This document shows positions 33,171 to 41,131 of a stretch of 64,000 bases of DNA, in pieces; the first letter of the stretch is position 1, and every line of letters starts with the position of its first letter. The notes under the pieces were generated by a model. The model searched no databases. It saw nothing but the letters and a program-made list of their open reading frames with translations, and was not told where the DNA came from. Location: assembly GCA_963819905.1 (NCBI GenBank), contig CAWFXP010000010.1, forward strand, positions 310,001 to 374,000. Reading direction: 5' to 3'. The stretch is from CAWCQC01 sp963819905 (GTDB taxonomy: Bacteria; Actinomycetota; Thermoleophilia; Gaiellales; Gaiellaceae). Made by a program: the position numbers and the translations under genes.

Positions 33171-33258
33171 CATCCCTCCCTTGAGGGATGTGTGCACGGA
33201 AGCCCGTGGATGACACTGCAGAGGCCTCTGCTTCGCGGGGCGGCTCCGGCCGCCCCGC
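33171..33258. terminator. Hairpin array after the peptide gene
   Basis: Three structures in 90 bases: CATCCCTC-CCTT-GAGGGATG (33171-33190), the 14-base palindrome GCAGAGGCCTCTGC (33218-33231), and GCGGGGCGGC-TCCG-GCCGCCCCGC (33235-33258). Between them CACGG-AAGC-CCGTG adds a fourth. The last is a convincing terminator between the convergent peptide and LuxR genes; the array as a whole could be a structured 3' RNA. Confidence 0.6.
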
Positions 33259-33278
33259 AGCCTTTCCCGGGCGCTGCG

Positions 33279-33659
33279 CTAGTCGATAAGGCCGCGTCGG
33301 AAGCCGATCGCGACGGCGTGGGCACGGCTTCGAGCCTGCAGTTTTGCGAGCAGGTGGCGGACGTGCGACTTCACCGTTTCTTCCGAGAGATGCAACCGCT
33401 CACCGATCTCCCGGTTCACGAGCCCGTCTGAGATCAGCTGGAGCACCTGGCTCTCGCGGGCCGTCGGCTCCTGCTCGAACCGGCGCGAAACCGGCTTCAG
33501 CGAGACGACCTCGGCGGGCTCGGCGACCTCCTGCACACGGCTTCGCCGCGCGGCGACCTCGTCGAAGCGGCGGGCGTGGTTCAGGTAGCGACTCAGGATT
33601 TCCTTGCGCTCGGCTGCGTCCACACGGAAGCCATCGGAACTCCCTCGAGCGGCGCTCAC
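33279..33659 (-). CDS. LuxR/NarL-type HTH regulator, 126 residues
   Basis: The N-terminal 65 residues are helical and charged without a known sensor fold. The C-terminal GerE HTH reads PTARESQVLQLISDGLVNREIGERLHLSEETVKSHVRHLLAKL. GTG 33659 is the apparent start. Upstream, toward the sigma factor gene, the 85-base gap holds GGGGT/ACCCC and CCCCC/GGGGG stem arms and ACTCCGTAGT, a partially symmetric site that could be bound by this protein. It is convergent with the peptide gene. Confidence 0.75.
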   Translation of the reverse strand: MSAARGSSDGFRVDAAERKEILSRYLNHARRFDEVAARRSRVQEVAEPAEVVSLKPVSRRFEQEPTARESQVLQLISDGLVNREIGERLHLSEETVKSHVRHLLAKLQARSRAHAVAIGFRRGLID

Positions 33660-33744
33660 CCCCTCATCGGGGGAACCTTTCTACGCCTTTCGGGGTTGCA
33701 CCAACACCCCACCCCGGGACTACGGAGTACCGAGGGTGCGAAGC

Positions 33745-34782
33745 TCAGGCAGCGACCGAGACGAGATCTCGCAGGGCGCCGAGTCGCTGCAGCGCCTGGC
33801 CCTCGAGCTGGCGCACCCGCTCGCGCGTCAGGCCGAGCTCGTGGCCGATCGCCTCGAGCGTCCACGGATCGCCCTCGAAGCCGAATCGCAGCTCGAGGAT
33901 CCGGCGCTCTCGCTCAGGAAGGGCGTCGAGCGCGCGACGAACCCCCTGCTTGCGAAGCGATTCCTCGGCCTCTTCGAACGGGTCGGCCGCTTCGCGGTCT
34001 GCGAAGAGGTCTCCGAGCTCGCCTTCGTCGTCGGCTCCGACGCTCTGGTTGAGCGATACCGATGCCTGGGCGGCGCCCATGGCCTCCTCGACGTGCTGGA
34101 TCGGAATCCCTGTGGCCTCCGCCAGCTCCTCCTTCGTGGCGTCTCGGCCGAGCTCGACCTCGAGCCGGCGCGCCGCTCGAAACAGCTTCTGCTGACGCTC
34201 GACGACGTGTACCGGCACGCGGATCGTTCGGGCGTGGTTGGCGACGGCACGCTGCACCGACTGCCGGATCCACCACGTGGCGTACGTCGAGAACTTGAAT
34301 CCGCGGCGCCAGTCGAACTTCTCGACGGCACGGTTCAGGCCGAGCGTTCCTTCCTGAATCAGGTCGAGGAACGGAACGCCTAGGCCGCGGTAACCCTTCG
34401 CGATCGAAACGACCAGCCGGAGGTTGGACTCGATCATGCGTCGCTTCGCCAGCGGATCACCGGTCTCGATCCGCTTCGCGAGCGTCACCTCCTCGGACGC
34501 GGTCAAGAGCCTGTGGCGGCCGACGTCGGCGAGGAACAGCTGCAGGCTGTCGCCGGCGCCGAGCACCGGTCCGGCCGTCAGCGGCGCCGCCTCGACTTCC
34601 TCACGCGGAGGGCCGATCTCGAGGCCGATCGCCTCGAGCTCGTGCGTGAACGACTGAAGCTCCTCGTCGCCGAGGTCGAGCTCGAGAGCGAGCGCCTCGA
34701 GCTCAGCCGGCTCGATGAAGCCCCGCTCTTCCGCCGACTCGATCAGCGAGCGAACCTGCTCGGTCTCAAGGAGTTCGTGCAC
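33745..34782 (-). CDS. RNA polymerase sigma factor, sigma-70 group 1/2
   Basis: 345 residues with a short acidic N-terminal segment (region 1.1-like), region 1.2 (DSLQLFLADVGRHRLLT), region 2 (NLRLVVSIAKGYRGLGVPFLDLIQEG and FSTYATWWIRQSVQRAV, the -10 recognition helix), region 3, and region 4 (ERRILELRFGF, then LTRERVRQLEGQALQRL). It could be the principal sigma of this lineage or a group 2 paralogue. GTG 34782 is preceded by AGGAAACC. The promoter region contains tandem direct repeats (34817-34841). Confidence 0.93.
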   Translation of the reverse strand: MHELLETEQVRSLIESAEERGFIEPAELEALALELDLGDEELQSFTHELEAIGLEIGPPREEVEAAPLTAGPVLGAGDSLQLFLADVGRHRLLTASEEVTLAKRIETGDPLAKRRMIESNLRLVVSIAKGYRGLGVPFLDLIQEGTLGLNRAVEKFDWRRGFKFSTYATWWIRQSVQRAVANHARTIRVPVHVVERQQKLFRAARRLEVELGRDATKEELAEATGIPIQHVEEAMGAAQASVSLNQSVGADDEGELGDLFADREAADPFEEAEESLRKQGVRRALDALPERERRILELRFGFEGDPWTLEAIGHELGLTRERVRQLEGQALQRLGALRDLVSVAA

Positions 34783-34816
34783 GGTTTCCTGTCCTCTTCC
34801 CGTTCGTGGTGGTCCC

Positions 34817-34841
34817 TAGTCGTTCGTGATAGTTAGTCGTT
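34817..34841. repeat. Direct repeats in the sigma factor leader
   Basis: TAGTCGTT occurs at 34817-34824 and 34834-34841, 17 bp apart; CGTTCGTG occurs at 34801-34808 and 34821-34828. They lie 19-60 bases upstream of the sigma factor GTG in a locally AT-rich stretch. They could be an activator site or part of tandem promoters. The remainder of 34783-34957 shows only the 14-base palindrome CGGTTCGAGAACCG. Confidence 0.5.
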
Positions 34842-34957
34842 ACTCATTTTACGCCACCGGCTGGTAGATCGGTTCGAGAACCGTCGCCTCTACCCCGTAA
34901 CGAGTGACGTTCGGGCGCTTCGCTTGCTCTACGGATGAAAACGCCTGATCGGATCGC

Positions 34958-37156
34958 CTATTCCCGGCTGGCCGCCGCGATCGGCTGCTCCGTCTCCTCC
35001 GCCCCTTGGATCGCTTCCTGGGGCTGATTGGCCCACTCCTCGTCGAACTCGACGCGCCACTTCGAATCCTCGCCCTGCTCGAGCCTGAGCTTCGCACGAA
35101 ACGTCCGGCCCGACCGCCCTCGAAATCCGGTGACCTGCTTCGCCGTCTTCCCGGTCGCCATCAGCTCCTTGACGACGGAGATCGGCAGGATCTTGCCTGC
35201 CTTCCTCTTCCAGATGACGAAGCCGCAGCCCGGGTCGTCCTTCGTCCAGCAGGAGTAGCCCTTTCGGTTCTCGATCACGTCGCGTCCGCAAACGGGGCAC
35301 GGCCCGAGGTTTGCTCTCTCGATCTTGACGTCCTTGAGCTTGTCGAGCTCCGCGACGGTCTCGCTCGTGAACCGCTCGATATCGGACATGAAAGCTTGCC
35401 GGCTGTCTTCGCCGTGCTCGATCATCCCGAGTCGGTGCTCCCAGTCGCCGGTCAGCTCCGGCGAGGTGAGCGGATGCCCGCCGAGCAGGGAGATGACCTG
35501 GACGCCCTTCTCGGTCGCGTGGAGCGCCCGGCCGTCGCGCTCGATGTAGGCGACGTCGATCAGTCGCTCGATGATGGACGCGCGCGTTGCGGGCGTTCCG
35601 ATTCCGGAGTCCTTCATCGCCTCGCGAAGCTCGGCGTCGCCGATGTCCTTGCCGGCGGCCTCCATCGCGGCGAGGAGCGACGCGTCCGAGAAGCGCCTCG
35701 GCGGCTGGGTCTCCTTGCGGAGGGCCGCGACCTCGACCGTGTCGACGGCTTCCCCGAGGGAGAGAACCGGGAGCGACTGGTCGCCGCCCGAGTCGTCGTC
35801 GTCGGCACCGAGCGCTGTCGGCTCCGCCCCGTAGACCGCCTTCCAGCCCGCTTCGAGCAGAACTCGGCCGCTCGTCCTGAACACGTGCGCCTCCACGGTG
35901 GTCTCGACCCGGGTGCGCTCGAAGACGGCCTCAGGGTGGAAGACCGCCAGAAAGCGACGGGCGACGAGGTCGAAGATCTTGATCTCGTCCTCCTTCATCC
36001 TCTCGAGCTTGTGCTCGGAGCGGGTGGGGATGACCGCGTGGTGGTCCTCGACCTTCTTGTCGTTGACCACTCGTCCGAGAGGGAGCTTCTCGAGCCCTGT
36101 GACGTACGCCGCGCTCTTCGCGTAGGCGGCGTTCTCGCCCACGAGGGCTGCGGTCGGCTTGATCTCTCCGATCATCTCGCTCGTCAGGAAGCGGGAGCTC
36201 GTCCTCGGATACGTGATCGCCTTGTGCTCCTCGTAGAGGCGTTGGGCAGCCGCGAGCGTCCGCCGGGCCGAGAACCCGTAGAGCGTGTTCGCATGGCGCT
36301 GGAGCGAGGTGAGGTCGTAGAGGAGTTGGGGCGCCTCGCGCTCCTCTTTCTTCTCGAGCTTCGTGATCTCGCCCGGCCTGCCGGTGCAGTCCCGGACGAC
36401 CCCGTTCGCGACATCCTCGGCAATCCGCTTACCACCGAGGTAGCGGCCCGAGTAGCGCCGATCCTGCGGCGCCTCGAAGGACGCCTCGACGAGCCAGTAC
36501 GGCTCGGGGACGAATGCCCGGATCTCGAGCTCCCTGCGAACGACGATGGCAAGGGTCGGCGTCTGCACCCTGCCGAGCGACACGGCCCCGTCGAAAGCGG
36601 AGCGCAGTCGGACGGTCGCCGCACGCGTCGCGTTCATGCCTACGAGCCAGTCGGCCTCAGAGCGCGAGCGGGCCGCTTCCTCGAGCAGCCTCATCTCGCT
36701 TCCGGGCCGAAGGTGGTCGAACGCCTCGCGGATCGCAGCCTTCGTCATCGAGTTCAGCCAGAGGCGCTCGACCGGCTTGTCGACCTTGGCCGTCTCGAAC
36801 GTGTACGCGAAGATGAGCTCGCCCTCGCGGCCCGCATCGCACGCGTTGACGATCGACTCCACGTCGTCGCGCCGCATGAGCTTGTGCACCACCGTGAGCT
36901 GCTTCTTCGCACGATCGTCGTTCGGGGTCAGCTTGAACTTCGACGGCACGATCGGGAGGTCGGCGTAGCGCCACTTCTTCAGCTTGGCGTCGTACGCCTC
37001 GGGCGCTGCCAGGCCGACGAGGTGCCCGACCGCCCAGGAGACGACGTACTCGTCCGACTCGAGGTACCCCTCGCTCTTGGCGAACGAGCCGGGGAGCGCG
37101 GCCGCGATGTCGCGGCCGACGGACGGTTTCTCGGCGATGACGAGCGTCTTCGACAT
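34958..37156 (-). CDS. topB: DNA topoisomerase III (type IA)
   Basis: 732 residues. The Toprim domain starts KTLVIAEKPSVGRDIAAAL, with acidic ligands in NACDAGREGELIF. The catalytic Tyr is in HKAITYPRTSSRFLTSEM. VSLGRVQTPTLAIVV, MKDSGIGTPATRASIIE and one C-terminal zinc-ribbon-like module (CPVCGRDVIEN...GYSCWTKDDPGCGF) follow. This layout is TopB-like rather than TopA. It decatenates and relaxes underwound DNA, often with a RecQ partner (none nearby). ATG 37156 has TATGGT eight bases upstream. Confidence 0.93.
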   Translation of the reverse strand: MSKTLVIAEKPSVGRDIAAALPGSFAKSEGYLESDEYVVSWAVGHLVGLAAPEAYDAKLKKWRYADLPIVPSKFKLTPNDDRAKKQLTVVHKLMRRDDVESIVNACDAGREGELIFAYTFETAKVDKPVERLWLNSMTKAAIREAFDHLRPGSEMRLLEEAARSRSEADWLVGMNATRAATVRLRSAFDGAVSLGRVQTPTLAIVVRRELEIRAFVPEPYWLVEASFEAPQDRRYSGRYLGGKRIAEDVANGVVRDCTGRPGEITKLEKKEEREAPQLLYDLTSLQRHANTLYGFSARRTLAAAQRLYEEHKAITYPRTSSRFLTSEMIGEIKPTAALVGENAAYAKSAAYVTGLEKLPLGRVVNDKKVEDHHAVIPTRSEHKLERMKEDEIKIFDLVARRFLAVFHPEAVFERTRVETTVEAHVFRTSGRVLLEAGWKAVYGAEPTALGADDDDSGGDQSLPVLSLGEAVDTVEVAALRKETQPPRRFSDASLLAAMEAAGKDIGDAELREAMKDSGIGTPATRASIIERLIDVAYIERDGRALHATEKGVQVISLLGGHPLTSPELTGDWEHRLGMIEHGEDSRQAFMSDIERFTSETVAELDKLKDVKIERANLGPCPVCGRDVIENRKGYSCWTKDDPGCGFVIWKRKAGKILPISVVKELMATGKTAKQVTGFRGRSGRTFRAKLRLEQGEDSKWRVEFDEEWANQPQEAIQGAEETEQPIAAASRE

Positions 37157-37202
37157 CGCGGAACACCATAGCGACCGCTGTCAAGGGGCGATACTGCCCC
37201 TC

Positions 37203-37838
37203 ATGGCCCTGACGGAGACGCCCTCCGACTTCTACCGAGTCGTCATGGGGATCTCGATTCCGATCGTCGAGCACCTCTACGGTCTCCGCGTCAGCGGGGT
37301 GGAGCACGTGCCCACGGAGGGGGGTCTCGTGCTCGCTGCAAACCACACGTCCAACCTCGATCCATGGCCGCTCGGCTGCGCACTTCCCAAGCGGCAGCTG
37401 CACTTCATGGCGAAGTCCGAGCTCTGGCAGCCGGGCCTTCGAACCGTGCTCGCGGCGCTCGGGTCGTTCCCCGTGCGCCGCGGCGAGGGTGACGTCGAGG
37501 CGTTCGAGACCGCCGTACGCATCGTGCGCGGGGGAGGCGTGATGGCGATGTTCCCGGAGGGCACCCGGCGGAGCAAGGGGCTGCGAAAGAAGCATCAGCC
37601 GCGCCCGCATCGAGGAACGGTGCGCATCGCCCTGGCGGCGGGCGCGCCGCTCGTGCCGGCTGCGATCCGCGGCATGGACCGGCTCTCGCGCCTGGGCCCG
37701 TTGCGCGTGCGCTTTGGTGCACCCGTCGAGCTCGCCGATCTGGCCGGCCGTGACTCCTTCGAGGCCGCCGGAGAGGGAACCGAGCGACTCTGGTCGGCGA
37801 TCAAGCGCCTCGAGACCGAGGTGGCAAGCCGGCCGTGA
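37203..37838 (+). CDS. plsC: 1-acyl-sn-glycerol-3-phosphate acyltransferase
   Basis: 211 residues. The catalytic NHTSNLD (HX4D) lies near residue 48, FPEGTRRSKG binds the phosphate, and VPAAIRGMDRL is the fourth acyltransferase motif. It makes phosphatidic acid at the inner membrane face. ATG 37203 lies seven bases after GATACT. Its stop overlaps the start of the exonuclease gene by four bases, an unexplained but firm coupling. Confidence 0.92.
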   Translation: MALTETPSDFYRVVMGISIPIVEHLYGLRVSGVEHVPTEGGLVLAANHTSNLDPWPLGCALPKRQLHFMAKSELWQPGLRTVLAALGSFPVRRGEGDVEAFETAVRIVRGGGVMAMFPEGTRRSKGLRKKHQPRPHRGTVRIALAAGAPLVPAAIRGMDRLSRLGPLRVRFGAPVELADLAGRDSFEAAGEGTERLWSAIKRLETEVASRP

Positions 37839-38668
37839 CAACCCGCCCGCTGATGGCCGTCGACGGCGACTCGCTCGCGCATCGGGCGTTCCACGCCCTG
37901 CCCAAGTCGATTCGCGACGGCGCGGGCAGGCCGGCCAACATGCTCGTCGGCTTCGGGAACTTCCTGCTCGGGCTCTGGGACGCGGAGCGGCCGCGGACGA
38001 TCGTCGCGGGCTGGGACACGCTGGACGTTCCGACCTACCGGCATGACCTCCTTGCCGGCTACCAGGCCGGGCGCGAGTTCCCGCCCGAGCTCCGAGAGCA
38101 GCTCGACCGCCTCCCCGAGCTGGTGGGGGCATTCGGGTTCGTTGCCCCGAAGGCTCCGGGATACGAGGCGGACGACTTCCTCGCAACCGCCACGGTGGCA
38201 GAGACCAACCGGGGCGGGACGACCCTCGTCGTGACGAGCGACCGCGACATGTTCCAGCTCGCAGGCGAGGCCGTGACCCTGCTGATGCCGAAGCGCGGGG
38301 TCGGCGAGCTCGACCGCGTCGGCCCCGACGAGGTACGGGAGCGGTACGGCGTCGAGCCCGAGCAGGTGACGGACTTCATCGCCCTCCGCGGAGACCCGTC
38401 GGATCGGCTGCCGGGAGCACGGGGAATCGGGCCGGCGAAGGCAGCAGCGATCCTGCGCGAGCACGGCTCGCTCGAAGCGGCGCTCGCCGCGGGACGATTC
38501 TCGACGGAAGCCGACGCTCTCCGGGCCTACCGGGCGATCGCGACGCTCCAGACGGATGCGCCGATCCCTCCGCTGCCCGACGCCGAGCCCGACTGGGAAC
38601 GAGCATCCGAGCTGACGGCCGGGTGGGGCCTCAAGGCTCTGTCGAATCGCCTGCGCGAGCGGGCATGA
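37835..38668 (+). CDS. 5'-3' exonuclease (PolI N-terminal domain-like)
   Basis: 277 residues. MAVDGDSLAHRAFHAL opens the 5'-nuclease fold. Metal ligands are expected in GYEADDFLAT and VVTSDRDMFQLA. The helix-hairpin-helix region contains DFIALRGDPSDRLPGARGIGPAKAAAIL, with DRLPGA in place of the usual DNIPGV. It is a stand-alone flap/exonuclease like YpcP of Bacillus, possibly used in primer removal. GTG 37835 overlaps plsC. The 3' end overlaps the convergent lutC-like gene by 38 bases. Confidence 0.9.
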   Translation: MTTRPLMAVDGDSLAHRAFHALPKSIRDGAGRPANMLVGFGNFLLGLWDAERPRTIVAGWDTLDVPTYRHDLLAGYQAGREFPPELREQLDRLPELVGAFGFVAPKAPGYEADDFLATATVAETNRGGTTLVVTSDRDMFQLAGEAVTLLMPKRGVGELDRVGPDEVRERYGVEPEQVTDFIALRGDPSDRLPGARGIGPAKAAAILREHGSLEAALAAGRFSTEADALRAYRAIATLQTDAPIPPLPDAEPDWERASELTAGWGLKALSNRLRERA

Positions 38669-39038
38669 TCACGACGTGCTCCTCGCGAGGGCCGTGGACG
38701 CCGAGGGCGAGCACCTGCTCGATGTCGGCGCTCCGGCTCGGGCCCGAGACGATCGCGACTGCGCTCGGCAGGTCCCCTTCGAGCGCCGCGAGCAGCTCGC
38801 CGAGCCCGGAGAGGACGCGATCCTCCTCAACCACCGTCAGATGCACCTCGGGCAGGATCGAATGGGCCCTCGACTCGTCCGGGGAGGCGGCGAGGACGAC
38901 GCTCCCAGGATCGGCGAGACCGTAGAGCGCCGTCGAGACGGTCGCATCCGGGAGCGTGGGCACGACCCGGTAGTGCACACGAAAGCCGTTCCGCTTCAGG
39001 TTCGCGGCGAAGAGCTCGACGAGGGCGGCCGTCGTCAT
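38631..39038 (-). CDS. lutC: LUD-domain protein, short LutC-like
   Basis: 135 residues, shorter than typical LutC (about 200-240). VSTALYGLADPGSVVLAAS and HLTVVEEDRVLSGLGEL, then AIVSGPSRSADIEQVLALGVHGP are the LUD/YkgG motifs, including the conserved SGPSRTADIE-type block. The N-terminal third of the usual domain is missing. With LutA and LutB it would form the L-lactate oxidation complex. ATG 39038 overlaps lutB by four bases. Confidence 0.85.
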   Translation of the reverse strand: MTTAALVELFAANLKRNGFRVHYRVVPTLPDATVSTALYGLADPGSVVLAASPDESRAHSILPEVHLTVVEEDRVLSGLGELLAALEGDLPSAVAIVSGPSRSADIEQVLALGVHGPREEHVVIMPARAGDSTEP

Positions 39039-40411
39039 CGGCGGCTGCGAAAGCGCCGTCTGGCCAGCCGCGGGAGCTCACGCCCCTCCCGCCAGGCCCT
39101 CGCGGGGCCGACGGCGCCGCCGATCGGCCGGCCGAGCCGTCCGAGCAGAGTCGAGAGCCGGTACCCGAGAGGCGACGACCAGGCAAGCGACCAGAGCGTC
39201 ATCGCCGCCCGCTCGCGCCTGGAGGCGACCTTCTGCTCGACGAGGTCGCGCCGCAGCTCGAGCAGGAGCTCGTGGAGCGGGATCTTGACCGGACAGGCAT
39301 CCGTGCAGGCGCCGCAGAGAGACGACGCATGCGGAAGCGAGGGAGCCCGCTCGATGCCGACGAGGAGGGGTGCCAGCACGGCCCCCATCGGTCCCGAGTA
39401 GACGGGCCCGTAGGCCTCGCCGGCCGTCTTGCGATAGATCGGACAGACGTTGAGACAGGCCCCGCAGCGGATGCAGGCGAGCATCTCCTCGTACCTGGTG
39501 CCGAGCAGGTTGCGGCGGCCGTTCTCGAGGAAGACGACGTGCAGCTCGTCGGGCCCGTCCGCCTCGCCGTCGCGACGCGGCCCGGTGAGGAGCTGCGTGT
39601 AGCTCGTGAGGCGCTGGCCCGTTCCCGAGCGGCCGAGGAGCTGGAGCAGCGGCCCGAGGTCGCCGAGCTTCGGGACGAGGCGCTCGATACCGGTGATGGC
39701 GATGTGAACCCGGGGCAGCGACGAGACGAGGCGCGCGTTGCCCTCGTTCGTGACCGTGACGATCGTGCCCGTCTCGGCGACGGCGAAGTTGGCGCCGGTC
39801 ACGCCGACGTCGGCCTCGAGGAAGACCTGTCGGAGTTGCCGGCGCGCTGCGAGCGTCAGCTCCTCGAGCTCGGCGGGAACGGACCTGCCCTCGACGCGGC
39901 TGAACAGCTCGGCGACGTCCTCCTTCGTCTTCTCGATCGCCGGGGCGACGATGTGCACCGGGTGCTCTCCGGCCAGCTGGAGGATGTACTCGCCGAGATC
40001 GGTCTCGACCGGCCGGATGCCGGCAGCCTCGAGCGCCTCGTTCAGCCCGATCTCCTCCGTCGCCATCGACTTCGACTTCGCGACCAGCTTCGCGTCGTGC
40101 CGTGCGCAGACGTCGACGACATAGGCGCAGGCCTCCTCCGCTGTGGCGCACACCTTGACCACACCACCGCGCGCTTCGAACGCCCGGGTGAACTCCTCGA
40201 GGTAGGCGTCGAGCGATCTGACGGCCTCCATGCGGATCTCGTGCGCACGCTGCCGGAGCGCCTCGACGTCCGGAAGCTCGCCCCAGGCGTCGAGCCGATG
40301 CGAGCGCAGGCGCTCGGTCGACGAGCCGATCGCCGACTCGAGCTTGGGGTCTGCGAGCTTGCGCCGCGCGACGTCGCGAAAGCGTCCGGGGGGCTGGGAC
40401 AGCTCGGTCAC
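39035..40411 (-). CDS. lutB: Iron-sulfur LUD-domain protein LutB
   Basis: 458 residues. The N-terminal LUD domain has KLVAKSKSMATEEIGLNEAL and GVTGANFAVAETGTIVTVTNEGN. The ferredoxin-type segment CIRCGACLNVCPIY and the second cluster LCGACTDACPVKIPLHELLL bind two [4Fe-4S] clusters. This is the standard LutB arrangement for FAD-independent lactate dehydrogenase complexes. GTG 40411 overlaps the lutA stop by four bases. The C-terminal tail is very basic. Confidence 0.94.
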   Translation of the reverse strand: MTELSQPPGRFRDVARRKLADPKLESAIGSSTERLRSHRLDAWGELPDVEALRQRAHEIRMEAVRSLDAYLEEFTRAFEARGGVVKVCATAEEACAYVVDVCARHDAKLVAKSKSMATEEIGLNEALEAAGIRPVETDLGEYILQLAGEHPVHIVAPAIEKTKEDVAELFSRVEGRSVPAELEELTLAARRQLRQVFLEADVGVTGANFAVAETGTIVTVTNEGNARLVSSLPRVHIAITGIERLVPKLGDLGPLLQLLGRSGTGQRLTSYTQLLTGPRRDGEADGPDELHVVFLENGRRNLLGTRYEEMLACIRCGACLNVCPIYRKTAGEAYGPVYSGPMGAVLAPLLVGIERAPSLPHASSLCGACTDACPVKIPLHELLLELRRDLVEQKVASRRERAAMTLWSLAWSSPLGYRLSTLLGRLGRPIGGAVGPARAWREGRELPRLARRRFRSRR

Positions 40412-41121
40412 GCGGCGACCTCGGCTGCGTCGATGCCGCGCGCGAGCGCAGTTGCCAGATGAACGACCGGGGGGCCCCCGGCGCGCCGCACCCGGCCCGC
40501 AAGGTGCATCAGGCAGCCGGGATCGGCCGTGACGAGCACCTCGGCGCCCATCGCGGTCACGCCGCCGAGCTTGTCGTCGGCCATGGCGACCGAGAGCTCG
40601 GGCTGGCGTACGGAGAACGTCCCACCGAACCCGCAGCAGAGGTCGGGACGCGGAAGCATGATCACCTCGGCCCCGGTTGCCTCGAGCAGGCGGCGTGGCG
40701 GGGTCGAGATCCGGAGCTCGCGCAGCATGTGGCAGGAGTCGTGATAGGCGACCCGGCGACCCTCGTTCCTCGGCGGTAGCTCGATCCCCTGCGCGTCGAG
40801 GAAGGCGGACAGCTCCCAGACGTCGAACGGCTCGGCGCCGACGAGGTCGGGCAGGTAGCGGGAGGCCATCGTCGCGCAGGATCCCGACGGGCAGACGACC
40901 GGCGCCGAGCGGGCGAATGCCTTGACGAACGTCTTCGCGACGCGCCGCGCCGCCTTGCGGTGACCGGCGTTGAAGGCCGGCTGGCCGCAACACACCTGCC
41001 GGCGCGGGAACTCGACGTCGAAGCCGGCCTCCCGCAGCAGGGTCTCGGCATCCGCGACCGCATCCGGGAAGATCAGATCGCCCAGGCAGGTCGCGAACAG
41101 CTGCACGCGCTGTGCGCTCAT
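40408..41121 (-). CDS. lutA: (Fe-S)-binding protein LutA (GlcF-like)
   Basis: 237 residues with two CCG domains: VCCGQPAFNAGH near residue 42 and LCCGFGGTFSVRQPELS near residue 160. CPSGSCATM and AYHDSCHMLREL carry further cysteines. In lactate-utilisation complexes LutA passes electrons through these clusters. ATG 41121 has TAGTCT seven bases upstream, which marks the promoter of the lutABC operon. No lactate permease or LutR-type regulator is seen within the window. Confidence 0.93.
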   Translation of the reverse strand: MSAQRVQLFATCLGDLIFPDAVADAETLLREAGFDVEFPRRQVCCGQPAFNAGHRKAARRVAKTFVKAFARSAPVVCPSGSCATMASRYLPDLVGAEPFDVWELSAFLDAQGIELPPRNEGRRVAYHDSCHMLRELRISTPPRRLLEATGAEVIMLPRPDLCCGFGGTFSVRQPELSVAMADDKLGGVTAMGAEVLVTADPGCLMHLAGRVRRAGGPPVVHLATALARGIDAAEVAA

Positions 41122-41131
41122 GCAGCGAAGA

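Noticed and set aside
31617..33260. c-di-GMP riboswitch near the HD-GYP gene
   Set aside because: I looked for the GEMM-type core and tetraloop-receptor arrangement; the hairpins at 33171-33258 do not contain it.
34870..34883. CGGTTCGAGAACCG resembling a tRNA T arm
   Set aside because: It is a simple palindrome; no acceptor, D or anticodon arms can be drawn around it on either strand.
35006..37171. A 721-codon plus-strand frame opposite topB
   Set aside because: It has no domain or motif and mirrors topB codon structure; high-GC DNA gives such frames routinely.
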